DNA from: Actinomycetales bacterium
GTDB taxonomy: Bacteria; Actinomycetota; Actinomycetes; S36-B12; UBA5976
Direction of reading: 5' to 3'
Length of the DNA: 64,000 nucleotides
NCBI GenBank assembly: GCA_018969715.1
Contig: JAGWXT010000004.1
Span: 1-64,000 of the forward strand
Shown here: positions 56,680 through 63,943 of the stretch, in pieces
How positions within the stretch are numbered: the first letter of the stretch is position 1
Layout: each line of letters opens with the position of its first letter
Translations under genes and position numbers: made by a program
The notes under the pieces: model-generated
What the model was told of the DNA's origin: nothing
Databases searched by the model: none
The model's input: the letters and a program-made list of their open reading frames with translations, nothing else

Positions 56680-57159
56680 ATGGCTGAGCAGGAGCAGGAA
56701 TCGGTTGTCCGCGTCCGCACAACTCTCTCCGCCGCTGGCGTATCCGGTCAGCTGCGACGTCTCGCGGATTCAGCACGCACTGCCAAGGAGGCCGCCACCG
56801 CGTTGGGAATCGAGCCCGGGCAGATCGCGAGTTCCCTGATCTTTCTTGCCGATGGCCGACCGGTTCTCGTCGTCGCATCAGGCGGACACCGTGTGAACAC
56901 CGACAAACTCTCCACGATCCTCGACGGCGCACGGATTTCCAAAGCCAACGCCGACGACGTGAGGAATGCGACAGGCTTCGCCATCGGCGGCGTTGCACCG
57001 ATCGGCCACCCCGCTCCCCTGCGCACGATCGTGGACATCGCGCTCTCGCGATACGACGTGGTGTGGGCCGCTGGTGGCCACCCGCACTACGTCTTCCCGA
57101 CGTCGTTCGACGAGCTAGTACGCATCACGAGCGGGACTCCCGCCAACGTGGGGGCCTGA
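56680..57159 (+). CDS. ybaK: YbaK/EbsC-family aminoacyl-tRNA deacylase
   Basis: A 159-residue editing-type protein that hydrolyses mischarged tRNA (often Cys-tRNA-Pro) in related species. ALGIEPGQIASSLIFLADGRPVLVVASG is represented by GQIASSLIF; TGFAIGGVAPIGHPAPLRTI, cut as GGVAPIGH, and VWAAGGHPHYVFPTSFDEL are the conserved C-terminal motifs. The gene looks complete. Its last 174 bases (56986-57159) recur in three partial copies downstream, making it the anchor of a cassette-like array. The next cargo gene ends two bases after its stop codon, in the opposite direction. Confidence 0.93.
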   Translation: MAEQEQESVVRVRTTLSAAGVSGQLRRLADSARTAKEAATALGIEPGQIASSLIFLADGRPVLVVASGGHRVNTDKLSTILDGARISKANADDVRNATGFAIGGVAPIGHPAPLRTIVDIALSRYDVVWAAGGHPHYVFPTSFDELVRITSGTPANVGA

Positions 57160-57160
57160 T

Positions 57161-57694
57161 TCACCCATTGTCGGCATCGAGCAGCGCCTGCAATTCAGGC
57201 AGGGCCTCTAGGTCCTTCGGTCGCCCGGCAAAGCGCTTCGACTCAATGATGTCCTCTAGGGAAGCAACGCAGATCGTCAGTTCGCCTACGGACACCGAAG
57301 AGGCGCGGGTGGCCAGGTCTGCATAGGGGTGTCGGCCGCCAGACGAATCTCTCAGCTCCACGAGAACGTCGAGTGGCCCGGCGTCGGTGGTCCACGTGGA
57401 GCTACCGAACGCTGCGAGTGTGGCGGCATCCAGATGAAGCGGCAGTTGCCGTGCCTCCTCGTCAGTCATCCCGCCCACTCTCAATCGGGCATTCAGTTCC
57501 ACCAGCGCCGAGGCCAAGCACTCCAGGTTTTCTTGGGTCGTCGCCGGCACACAGTCAATGTCTGCTGTGGCGCGCTGGGCACCGTGGACGCGACCTGCTA
57601 CTCCGCCGACCAGCACATAGTCGACGCCGTGGTGATCGAGAACCGTGAGGATGCGATCCGGGTCGAACTGGGAACTCGACACAACGGCATCCAC
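57161..57694 (-). CDS. Nucleotidyltransferase, AbiEii-like (possible toxin)
   Basis: A 177-residue protein with the minimal nucleotidyltransferase signature VDYVLVGGVAGRVHGAQRATADID, whose GG and TADID elements give the metal-binding DxD. SLEDIIESKRFAGRPKDLEALPELQ closes the fold as in AbiEii/AbiGii-type proteins. It is preceded by a 57-residue gene with a gap of eight bases, a typical toxin-antitoxin layout. The start is GTG 57694. It is the cargo of the first ybaK-ended unit, and its 3' end abuts ybaK. Confidence 0.75.
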   Translation of the reverse strand: MDAVVSSSQFDPDRILTVLDHHGVDYVLVGGVAGRVHGAQRATADIDCVPATTQENLECLASALVELNARLRVGGMTDEEARQLPLHLDAATLAAFGSSTWTTDAGPLDVLVELRDSSGGRHPYADLATRASSVSVGELTICVASLEDIIESKRFAGRPKDLEALPELQALLDADNG

Positions 57695-57702
57695 GCGGTT
57701 GC

Positions 57703-57876
57703 CTAAGCGGTACGGGCGCGCTCGAGAGTGGCGAGGAACTCACGGACCTTGTCGGCGGAGTCCAGAGGCTCGCCTGAGAGCGTCGTGGGGAGGTCATCCG
57801 ACGTCGGCGGCTCGCTGCCAACCAGATCGCGCGCACTATCCCAGTACTTGGCCGACGTCGGATGCTTCACGTCCAC
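57703..57876 (-). CDS. Small protein upstream of the nucleotidyltransferase (possible antitoxin)
   Basis: A 57-residue hydrophilic protein (KHPTSAKYWDSARDLVG, then SADKVREFLATLERARTA). It starts at GTG 57876, with GAGG seven bases before it. I do not recognise a family. Size, acidic character, helical C-terminus and close spacing before the nucleotidyltransferase suggest an antitoxin or a cofactor of it. It was chosen over a longer frame because that frame would run through the ybaK fragment in antisense. Confidence 0.55.
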   Translation of the reverse strand: MDVKHPTSAKYWDSARDLVGSEPPTSDDLPTTLSGEPLDSADKVREFLATLERARTA

Positions 57877-57940
57877 GACTCTACCTCTGCGCCATGGGAT
57901 CCGGCCATCAATGGCCACGCCACGGGTTACGGGAACCACA

Positions 57941-58111
57941 GGGGGCGTCGCACCGATCGGACACCCCGCTCGCCTGCGCACCATCGCCGACATCGACCTG
58001 GGCAACTTCGACGAAGTCTGGGCGGCCGGTGGCCACCCGCACGACGTCTTCCCGACGTCCTTCGACGAGTTGGTGCGCATCACCGGTGGCACCCCCGCCG
58101 GCGTCGGCGCG
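57941..58111 (+). pseudogene. Partial 3' copy of ybaK (copy B)
   Basis: The frame encodes GGVAPIGHPARLRTIADIDL, then VWAAGGHPHDVFPTSFDEL and ends GTPAGVGA, aligned with the last 57 residues of YbaK. At DNA level it differs from the resident ybaK end at many positions (roughly three quarters identical by eye), so it comes from a different ybaK allele. Homology begins abruptly at GGCGT. The reading frame runs on into the next cargo gene and stops at 58156. Confidence 0.85.
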
Positions 58112-58149
58112 GCTTGCCGGTCCGGCAATGGGGCCGCTAGCCTCAATAT

Positions 58150-58677
58150 GTGGTGAAGGCTCTGCGCGACCACTTGAGCGGCGGCACCCGCACATCGGTG
58201 GGGCAGGCCCCAGCAATCATCAAGCAGGTGACCCGGTCTCCCGAACTGCTTGACGAGATCTACGACCTGTTCCTTGACCAGGACTCTGTTGTTGCCATGA
58301 GGTCAAGCTATGTCGCCATGAAGGTCGCCGAGACGGATCCTGAATCCACGTGGAGGTTCAAGAAGAGGGTGCTGCGTGAACTCCCGCGCTACGTCCAGCA
58401 GGAGGTCCGCTGGCACATCCCGCAGCTCCTCATCCACATGAATCTCACTCCTGCGGAACGCCGCAAGGCCTACGCCGCGGTGATGGAGTGGTCGGAGACG
58501 GACAAGAGCAAGATCGTTGCCTACTACGGACTGGAAGCCGCCGCCCAGTTCGTCGAGGCTGATGACACTCTCGAGGCGGATTTCGTGCCGCGACTGCGCG
58601 TGCTCAACCAGCGCGGGGCAGCGTCGGTAGCCAGCAGGTGTCGCAAGATTGCCAAGAGACTCGACATCGCTCTGTGA
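58150..58677 (+). CDS. Small alpha-helical (HEAT-like) protein
   Basis: A 175-residue, almost wholly helical protein. SVVAMRSSYVAMKVAETDPE and LPRYVQQEVRWHIPQLLIHM, cut as VQQEVRWHIPQLL, resemble successive HEAT-type helices. No exact family is recognised. The start is one of two adjacent GTG codons (58150 or 58153), lying over the stop region of ybaK copy B. It is the only cargo of the second unit, and its stop codon is 21 bases before copy C. Confidence 0.6.
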   Translation: MVKALRDHLSGGTRTSVGQAPAIIKQVTRSPELLDEIYDLFLDQDSVVAMRSSYVAMKVAETDPESTWRFKKRVLRELPRYVQQEVRWHIPQLLIHMNLTPAERRKAYAAVMEWSETDKSKIVAYYGLEAAAQFVEADDTLEADFVPRLRVLNQRGAASVASRCRKIAKRLDIAL

Positions 58678-58698
58678 GTCGCCGTTCACAGGGGCCAT

Positions 58699-58793
58699 GG
58701 GCGGCAGGCGGCCACCTGCACTACGTCTTCCCGACCTCCTTCGACGAGTTCGTACGCATCCCCGGCGGGGCATCCGCCGACGTCGGGGCATAG
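58699..58793 (+). pseudogene. Partial 3' copy of ybaK (copy C)
   Basis: Shortest copy: WAAGGHLHYVFPTSFDEFVR, then IPGGASADVGA and a stop, matching the last 31 residues of YbaK. Its sequence differs from copies A, B and D. A CTGTGA/TCACAG dyad lies immediately upstream. The converging CcdA gene ends 10 bases after it. Confidence 0.85.
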
Positions 58794-58803
58794 CGACGCG
58801 TCA

Positions 58804-59535
58804 TCAGCCCTGGGGGATGAACTCGGAGTCGAACTCCCACGGCCGGATAGGTGAGTTCTCGATCACCCACGTCTGCAGATCCTTGTCCCATCCGGCGATG
58901 ATCGCGATGCCCACGAAGATGAAGATCCAGCTCAGGCCGCGCCGGAACCAGCCGTGGGGATCCGCGGCCCAGCGAGCGGCGCCGGTGAGTCGCTGTCCGA
59001 GCAGGGCAATGGCGAGCAGGGTGCCACAGAGCCCGATCACGTAGGCCACGAGCAGCGCCAGGCCTTGGCCTAGTGACGCCGGAAGCACCGTCACGATGAC
59101 GTAGCCATAGAGCGGACTGCACGAGGTGAAGACAGGTCCGAGAGCCGCACCCGTGAGGATCGCGCCCGCCGTGCCCTCGCGCTGCCGTGCCGCTGCCAGT
59201 CGCGCCGTGCTGCGCTGCTGCAGGGACAGCCGCATGGACACGTAGTCCCACAGTGACGGAAAGGCCGAGAAGAGCCCCAGGGCGATGAGGATGAGTCCAC
59301 TGATCCACTGCCACACCGACGTGGGAATCCCAATGAGCGCGGTGCTGGCCTTCAGGGCGAGCGTGAACACCACGACGGAAGCGCCGAGGGACGCGGTGAT
59401 GACGTAGGCGCGACGGCGCGCACGCTTGCTGGATTCGTCGAGGGAGCCACCAACGATGACCGGGAGCAGTGGTAGGACGCAGGGGGCCGGCGTCGTCAGG
59501 ACTCCGGCGACCACAGCCCCCAGCAGCGGGAGCAT
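58804..59535 (-). CDS. CcdA/DsbD-like thiol-disulfide transport protein (copy 1)
   Basis: A 243-residue membrane protein with six or more transmembrane helices that would carry reducing equivalents across the membrane. The cysteine motifs APCVLPLLP and TSCSPLYGYV are conserved. It is a close paralogue (about three quarters identical by eye) of the protein at 61.9-62.6 kb and has the same length. ATG 59535 is chosen to match that paralogue; in-frame sequence upstream is unrelated. Unlike copy 2 it has no adjacent thioredoxin-like partner. Confidence 0.85.
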   Translation of the reverse strand: MLPLLGAVVAGVLTTPAPCVLPLLPVIVGGSLDESSKRARRRAYVITASLGASVVVFTLALKASTALIGIPTSVWQWISGLILIALGLFSAFPSLWDYVSMRLSLQQRSTARLAAARQREGTAGAILTGAALGPVFTSCSPLYGYVIVTVLPASLGQGLALLVAYVIGLCGTLLAIALLGQRLTGAARWAADPHGWFRRGLSWIFIFVGIAIIAGWDKDLQTWVIENSPIRPWEFDSEFIPQG

Positions 59536-59616
59536 CACACCGACCCCCTGGTCGATCCCGGCAAGCACCGGCGTGCGGCGAGCCAACCCGGCCAGGAACC
59601 GGGACGCCACCGCGTC

Positions 59617-59787
59617 CAACTGGCGTACGACTTCTTCTCACTCGCTGTCGCTGGCGACGCAGGACTCGCACAGGACATCATGCTCGTCTACGACGGCCTC
59701 TACACCAGTTGCAGGCTCGATCCCGATCGCGGAAGGGTCCGCGACGCTCGGGACCTTGCGCGACGGCTTGCAGGTCAGCCCAAGTAG
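59617..59787 (+). pseudogene. Remnant of a TetR-type regulator (C-terminal part)
   Basis: An open frame without a start encodes LAYDFFSLAVAGDAG, then IMLVYDGLYTSCRLD and a helical end LARRLAGQPK before TAG. This resembles the ligand-domain C-terminus of TetR-family regulators, where a LYDG element is common. The DNA-binding domain is missing, apparently lost at the junction with the CcdA gene. Confidence 0.5.
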
Positions 59788-59810
59788 CGTGCAGACGCCT
59801 GGGGCGATTC

Positions 59811-60275
59811 CTACTCCAGTTCGGCGATCACGATCTTGCGCATCGTCATAATGCGCTCGGTCGTGCGGCGGACCACATCGGGCTCGGAACTAGAGAGGAG
59901 TTCGGTGAGCCGGCGCGGGATGATCTGCCAACTGACGCCGAAGTGGTCGCTGCACCACCCGCACATGCTCTCCTCGCCACCCTTCGAGACGAGGGCATCC
60001 CACAGCCGGTCCACTTCCTCCTGCGTGTCGCAGAAGACCTGGAAGCTGATGGCGTGCGAGTGCGTGTACTGAGGCCCGCCGTTCAGTGCCAGAAACGGTC
60101 GGCCGAAGAGTTCGAACTCGACGGCGAGGACCGAGCCCTCCGGCCTTTGAGCGTCGGCCGCGTAGTACGACGTCGACACGATCGTGGAGTCAGGGAACGT
60201 CTCAACGTAGAACTGCACGGAGTCCTCGGCCTGATCGTCAAACCACAGGCACGTGGTCACTCCATCGATCGCCAC
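59811..60275 (-). CDS. VOC-family protein (PhnB / 3-demethylubiquinone methyltransferase-like fold)
   Basis: A 154-residue protein with CLWFDDQAEDSVQFYVETFP at the start, FELFGRPFLALNGGPQYTHS in the middle and DALVSKGGEESMCGWCSDHFG, of which CGWCSDHFGVSWQIIP defines the PF06983-type vicinal oxygen chelate fold. The enzyme activity is unknown; such proteins are frequent cargo of gene cassettes. The start is GTG 60275. It is the second gene of the third ybaK-ended unit. Confidence 0.85.
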   Translation of the reverse strand: MAIDGVTTCLWFDDQAEDSVQFYVETFPDSTIVSTSYYAADAQRPEGSVLAVEFELFGRPFLALNGGPQYTHSHAISFQVFCDTQEEVDRLWDALVSKGGEESMCGWCSDHFGVSWQIIPRRLTELLSSSEPDVVRRTTERIMTMRKIVIAELE

Positions 60276-60334
60276 GCGAAAACCCGACGCACTCCCGCGC
60301 GTGAGGCCTCCGCGCCCTCCTTCTCAAGGACCCT

Positions 60335-60362
60335 TCGAACGCCGCCGCCCGGGGCCGTTCGA
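60335..60362. repeat. Inverted repeat in the gap before ybaK copy D
   Basis: TCGAACG (60335-60341) and CGTTCGA (60356-60362) form a 7-bp stem with a 14-base GC-rich spacer. The spacing is wrong for a LexA box. The remaining gap 60276-60512 holds no gene I can recognise. Confidence 0.55.
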
Positions 60363-60512
60363 GCGCTCAACCTCACGGGCACCAACGGCGGTAGCGGGAT
60401 CTGTCTGGACGGTTCTCGAGCGGGGATGTGCGCCAAACACCCCGGGCCAGCCGACCCCCTAGCCAAGGACTCGCCCCGTACCGCTCAAGGCGCACGGGTT
60501 GCAGAACCCAGA

Positions 60513-60686
60513 GGCGGCGTTGCACCGATCGGCCACCCCGCTCCCCTGCGCACGATCGTGGACATCGCGCTCTCGCGATACGACGTGGTGTGGGCCGCTG
60601 GTGGCCACCGCCACTACGTCTTCCCGACGTCGTTCGGCGAACTGCTGCGAATCACCTGCGGTGACGCCGCCGGGGTTGGTGACTGA
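60513..60686 (+). pseudogene. Partial 3' copy of ybaK (copy D)
   Basis: Exactly 174 bases long, like the corresponding end of the resident ybaK. About the first 95 bases are identical to it by eye; the last 50 are clearly diverged (ending CGDAAGVGD plus stop). A mosaic of this kind implies a recent exchange within the shared part. Upstream lies GGGTT-GCAG-AACCC, a short hairpin similar in place and sequence to one before copy B. Confidence 0.88.
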
Positions 60687-60917
60687 GGCGCATGTCAGTC
60701 ACCGTCAGCGCCCAGTCGCTCCGGCAGCTCAGGGAGGCCATCGAGATCTGTCGACCGCGACGCGGGCGCTGCCATGCAACGACCTCCTCCGGCGAGGCCA
60801 CTGTGATGGCCAGTTCGCCTCACGTCACCTACCATCGCCGAGTATCGTCTGTCGCGCAGGTGCACGACGGGAAGTCGAGGGCCTCGCGTGCCGTGTCGTC
60901 CCAACGAAGGAGGAGCG

Positions 60918-61208
60918 ATGGGCAAGATCGCCGTCGAGAACGTCAACGTGCCCGGACACACCACCCAGATCGACGCCGAGAAGTATCACGCCATGAAGAC
61001 AGCCCTGCTCACGATCACGCCCGATGAGGCGCCCGGCCTCACTGCCGCTGAGATGATCGAGCAGGTCACACGCATCCTGCCCGGTGAACTGTGGCCCGGC
61101 GGGGCAAAGGTCGGCTGGTGGCAGAAGACGGTGCAACTCGACCTCGAAGCCAAGGGGATGTTGAAGCGCGACGCCACCTCGAAGCCGATGCGCTGGTACC
61201 GCGCGTAG
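60918..61208 (+). CDS. DUF6958-like small protein
   Basis: A 96-residue protein: MGKIAVENVNVPGHTTQID, then KYHAMKTALLTITPDEAPGL and GWWQKTVQLDLEAKGML, ending in RDATSKPMRWYRA. The layout resembles a small winged-helix domain, and the sequence matches what I know of DUF6958. A strong AGGAGGAG ribosome-binding site precedes the ATG. The 231-base gap before it contains no recognisable gene. Confidence 0.75.
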   Translation: MGKIAVENVNVPGHTTQIDAEKYHAMKTALLTITPDEAPGLTAAEMIEQVTRILPGELWPGGAKVGWWQKTVQLDLEAKGMLKRDATSKPMRWYRA

Positions 61209-61372
61209 GCGCGGTGGCCGCCCAGATCCCATCGTGCATCGCCTGCGGAGCTGTTGCGGAGCGCTGCGGGCGAGGCCGCCGGAGAAGGTGCACGAGGCAG
61301 GCACCTGCCGGCAGGCACCCACCGGCAGGCAAGGTCCCGAGTCAAGGTTCTTCGAGTGTTGGGGGCACGCGC

Positions 61373-61879
61373 ATGCTGCCTGACGATCTGATTGCCGGCC
61401 TCATGAGTGATTTCGAGGGGCTACGGCGTCAATCCTCATGGGGCGAGACGGCGCTCTTCTACAACCCCGGCAACACCTTCAAGCGTGGGGTCTACTTCGC
61501 CACGCTAAAGGAGCACGATGGGGCGAGCGACAGCGCATCCCACCTCGATCGCGAGAGTGTCTTTCGACTCGCCTTCGGACTTCTCGATGCGGATTACCAG
61601 CGGCTGTTCGGCTCTCGTCCGACGCGACCCAGAGCAGGCGGGATCGTCGCAACCGGACATGACTTCACCTCCTTGGACGTGCTGACGCCCCATCCGGTGT
61701 ACGCGTGGATGGGCTGGGTGCAGGTGCTCTGCCCCACGCAGCGCACCATGCTCACACTCAAGCCGCTGCTTTCGCAGGCACACACCAAAGCGAAGGCCGC
61801 ATTCGACAAGCGGATCACACGGTCACTCGCGCGGGCTGACCGCGAGGGCAACCAGCTATCCCTGCGGGATGAATCCTGA
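61373..61879 (+). CDS. DUF6194-family protein
   Basis: A 168-residue protein with ETALFYNPGNTFKRGVYFAT, LDRESVFRLAFGL, DFTSLDVLTPHPVYAWMGWV and a C-terminal helix, a motif order typical of DUF6194. Function unknown. Its end overlaps the converging CcdA copy 2 by 24 bases. Upstream (61290-61332) GGCAGGCA occurs three times at short intervals, otherwise nothing. Confidence 0.8.
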   Translation: MLPDDLIAGLMSDFEGLRRQSSWGETALFYNPGNTFKRGVYFATLKEHDGASDSASHLDRESVFRLAFGLLDADYQRLFGSRPTRPRAGGIVATGHDFTSLDVLTPHPVYAWMGWVQVLCPTQRTMLTLKPLLSQAHTKAKAAFDKRITRSLARADREGNQLSLRDES

Positions 61880-62587
61880 ATCGAGCTCCCACGGGCGGAT
61901 AGGTGAATTCTCGATCACCCAAGTCTGGAGGTCCTTGTCCAGGCCGGCGATAACGATGATCCCTACGACGATGAAGACCAATCCCAGTCCGCGTCGAAAC
62001 CACCCGTGTGGATCGGCAGCCCAGCGTGCCGCGCCAATGGCACGCTGCCCAAGGAGGGCGATGACTAGCAGCGTTCCACACAGCCCGATGACGTAGGCGG
62101 AAAGAAGTGCGATACCGCGGCCGAACGACGCCGGCAGGACGGTGACGATGACGTAGGCGTACAGCGGGCTGCATGAGGTGAAGACCGGGCCAAGCGCTGC
62201 TCCGGTGAGGATGGCCGCCAGGGGGCCTTCGCGCCGACCTGCCGAGACCAGGCCCTCAGCGCTGCGTCGTTGCAACGAAAGGCGAACGGACAGGTAATCC
62301 CACAGCGAGGGGAACAGCGAGACAAGGCCAAGGCCGATCAGGATCAGGCCGCTGATCCACTGCCATACCGAGGCGGGAACTCCGATCAGGGCCGTAGTGG
62401 CCTTGAGGATGAGGGTGAACACAACCACAGAGGCACCGAGGGACGCTGCGATCAGGTAGGCCCGCCGACGTGATTGTCTGCCAGTGGGACCTAGTGAACT
62501 GCCGACGATGACCGGCAGCAGCGGAAGCACGCACGGCGCCAGCGTTGTCAGAACTCCAGCAACGGCGGCCCCCAGCAGCAGGAGCAT
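61856..62587 (-). CDS. CcdA/DsbD-like thiol-disulfide transport protein (copy 2)
   Basis: A 243-residue polytopic protein with LAPCVLPLLP and TSCSPLYAYV. It begins directly after the stop codon of the thioredoxin-like lipoprotein gene, so the two are one operon. The membrane protein would pass electrons from cytoplasmic thioredoxin to the extracytoplasmic lipoprotein, as in DsbD- or Ccd-type systems. It shares its C-terminal signature ENSPIRPWELDSGFIPQG with copy 1 (WEFDSEFIPQG). Confidence 0.88.
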   Translation of the reverse strand: MLLLLGAAVAGVLTTLAPCVLPLLPVIVGSSLGPTGRQSRRRAYLIAASLGASVVVFTLILKATTALIGVPASVWQWISGLILIGLGLVSLFPSLWDYLSVRLSLQRRSAEGLVSAGRREGPLAAILTGAALGPVFTSCSPLYAYVIVTVLPASFGRGIALLSAYVIGLCGTLLVIALLGQRAIGAARWAADPHGWFRRGLGLVFIVVGIIVIAGLDKDLQTWVIENSPIRPWELDSGFIPQG

Positions 62588-63196
62588 CTAGACCGTGTTC
62601 TTCGCAATCTGATCGACCGTGACACTGCCCGCCCACTTGGCAAGCTCGGTGCCGTCAGCATCGACCTGCACGAAGGTGTGCTGGACTGTCACCCCGTACG
62701 TGCGCCGCAGGTCATTGGCCGTGTCGAAGTCGACGACGACGATGGTCAGGTCAGGCGGAATGCTCGCAAGGTCGGCCTGGATGTTGTCTCGAGCCACCTT
62801 GCAGGTCGAGCACCACCTCGCGTTGAAGAACAGCACGACATCAGTCCCCGCATAGCTTGCCGGATCCGCCTCGTACTCAGCCAGCGTGATGTAGGAACCG
62901 GCCCCTGGCGCTGTGGCATCGCTGGTCGATTCCTCCGGCTCCCCCGGCTCCCCCGGCTCCCCCGGCTCCCCCGGCTCCCCCGGCTCCCCCGGCTCCCCCG
63001 GCTCCCCCGGCTCCCCCGGCTCCCCCGGCTCTGCCGGAGGTACCGGGGTGGCTGAGGTCGCTGCTTGCTCGGAGGCCGTCGCGGTCGGAGAAGGCATCGG
63101 TGAATCGGACGCTGGTGACGAACAGCCTGTCACCGCGAGAGCGAGCACAGTTACCAGGAGTGGACCGACCCTGCGATCGCCGTCTCTCGTGCACAT
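62588..63196 (-). CDS. Thioredoxin-like lipoprotein with a Gly-Glu-Pro repeat linker
   Basis: A 202-residue exported protein. The lipobox VTGC (Cys 25) follows a hydrophobic signal segment, so it should be lipid-anchored. A linker of ten GEP repeats lies between the anchor and a thioredoxin-like domain, which has FFNARWCSTCKVARDN (CxxC) and VTVQHTFVQVDADG. Probably the redox partner of the adjacent CcdA protein. The repeat would hold the domain away from the membrane. Confidence 0.88.
   Translation of the reverse strand: MCTRDGDRRVGPLLVTVLALAVTGCSSPASDSPMPSPTATASEQAATSATPVPPAEPGEPGEPGEPGEPGEPGEPGEPGEPGEPGEPEESTSDATAPGAGSYITLAEYEADPASYAGTDVVLFFNARWCSTCKVARDNIQADLASIPPDLTIVVVDFDTANDLRRTYGVTVQHTFVQVDADGTELAKWAGSVTVDQIAKNTV
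62937..63026 (-). repeat. 9-bp tandem repeat coding (Gly-Glu-Pro)10
   Basis: Ten identical 9-base units in frame within the lipoprotein linker. Perfect identity makes the array prone to slippage, which would change linker length in steps of three residues without a frameshift. Confidence 0.95.
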
Positions 63197-63293
63197 TCAG
63201 CGAGCATAAGTCCAACAGCTGCGAGGCGCCGAGGACTCTCAGCACCGTCATCGCTGCATGGGCTCCTCACCGCGCTGGGGCGTGGGCACGGCG

Positions 63294-63908
63294 TCAGGGA
63301 CGGTAGGCCTCCTCGTGCACCGCATGTGCAAGCAGCAGCTTGGCAAGCAGGATCGGCGGCAGCCAGGCCCAACCCGGGGGTCCCGGAAGGTCGAGTGCGA
63401 TGGGACTGGCGAGCACGAAGATCGCCATGGCGGTGGGGCGCTGAAGATACCCGGGAACAATGCGAGCGACGACGACGACTGCGCTGACCGTCACCGCGTA
63501 CCAGCCAATCCCCCACCACCAGGAACCACCCGGATACAGCGCGACGACGACGATGGGATACACGTGCAGCGCAGTGAACGACACCGGATTGCGCACCAGG
63601 TGCACCCACGTCGAGGTACCGACAGCCGGTGACGCCTGATACTGGCGTTTGGTCGAGCTCAACGCGTTCGCCACGGCGCCGCCGAACAGGTCGGCCGTCA
63701 TGACCAGGGCGATCCCCGATTGCCAGATGGCCCAAGGCTCGTTCTTCTGGATGAGCCACCACACCAGCGCTGCTCCCACAACTGCCGATCCGTATACGAG
63801 TGCGAGTTCACTCCGCGTCGCACCGGCGCCGGTCCACCAGTTCGGCCGCGTGCCCTCCGGGATGGTGTTGTCTATGCGGAACCGCGTGCGCATTGTCATT
63901 CCGGCCAC
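63294..63908 (-). CDS. Membrane protein of unknown function
   Basis: A 204-residue protein with five or six hydrophobic segments (about 34-52, 62-80, 105-125, 132-150, 155-190). The loop PNWWTGAGATRSELALVYG and the end LLLAHAVHEEAYRP are distinctive, but no family is recognised. The start is uncertain: GTG 63908 or ATG 63899 or 63893, none with a ribosome-binding site. Confidence 0.6.
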   Translation of the reverse strand: MAGMTMRTRFRIDNTIPEGTRPNWWTGAGATRSELALVYGSAVVGAALVWWLIQKNEPWAIWQSGIALVMTADLFGGAVANALSSTKRQYQASPAVGTSTWVHLVRNPVSFTALHVYPIVVVALYPGGSWWWGIGWYAVTVSAVVVVARIVPGYLQRPTAMAIFVLASPIALDLPGPPGWAWLPPILLAKLLLAHAVHEEAYRP

Positions 63909-63943
63909 TCGCGTGCAGTCCCCGCGTTCAAGGGCAATCCGGC

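Noticed and set aside
60335-60362. Second LexA box
   Set aside because: Arms TCGAACG/CGTTCGA are right in sequence but separated by 14 bases, whereas LexA sites need a 4-base centre.
60687-60917. Short open frames on both strands after ybaK copy D
   Set aside because: No family resemblance, no ribosome-binding site and biased composition; treated as non-coding or decayed.
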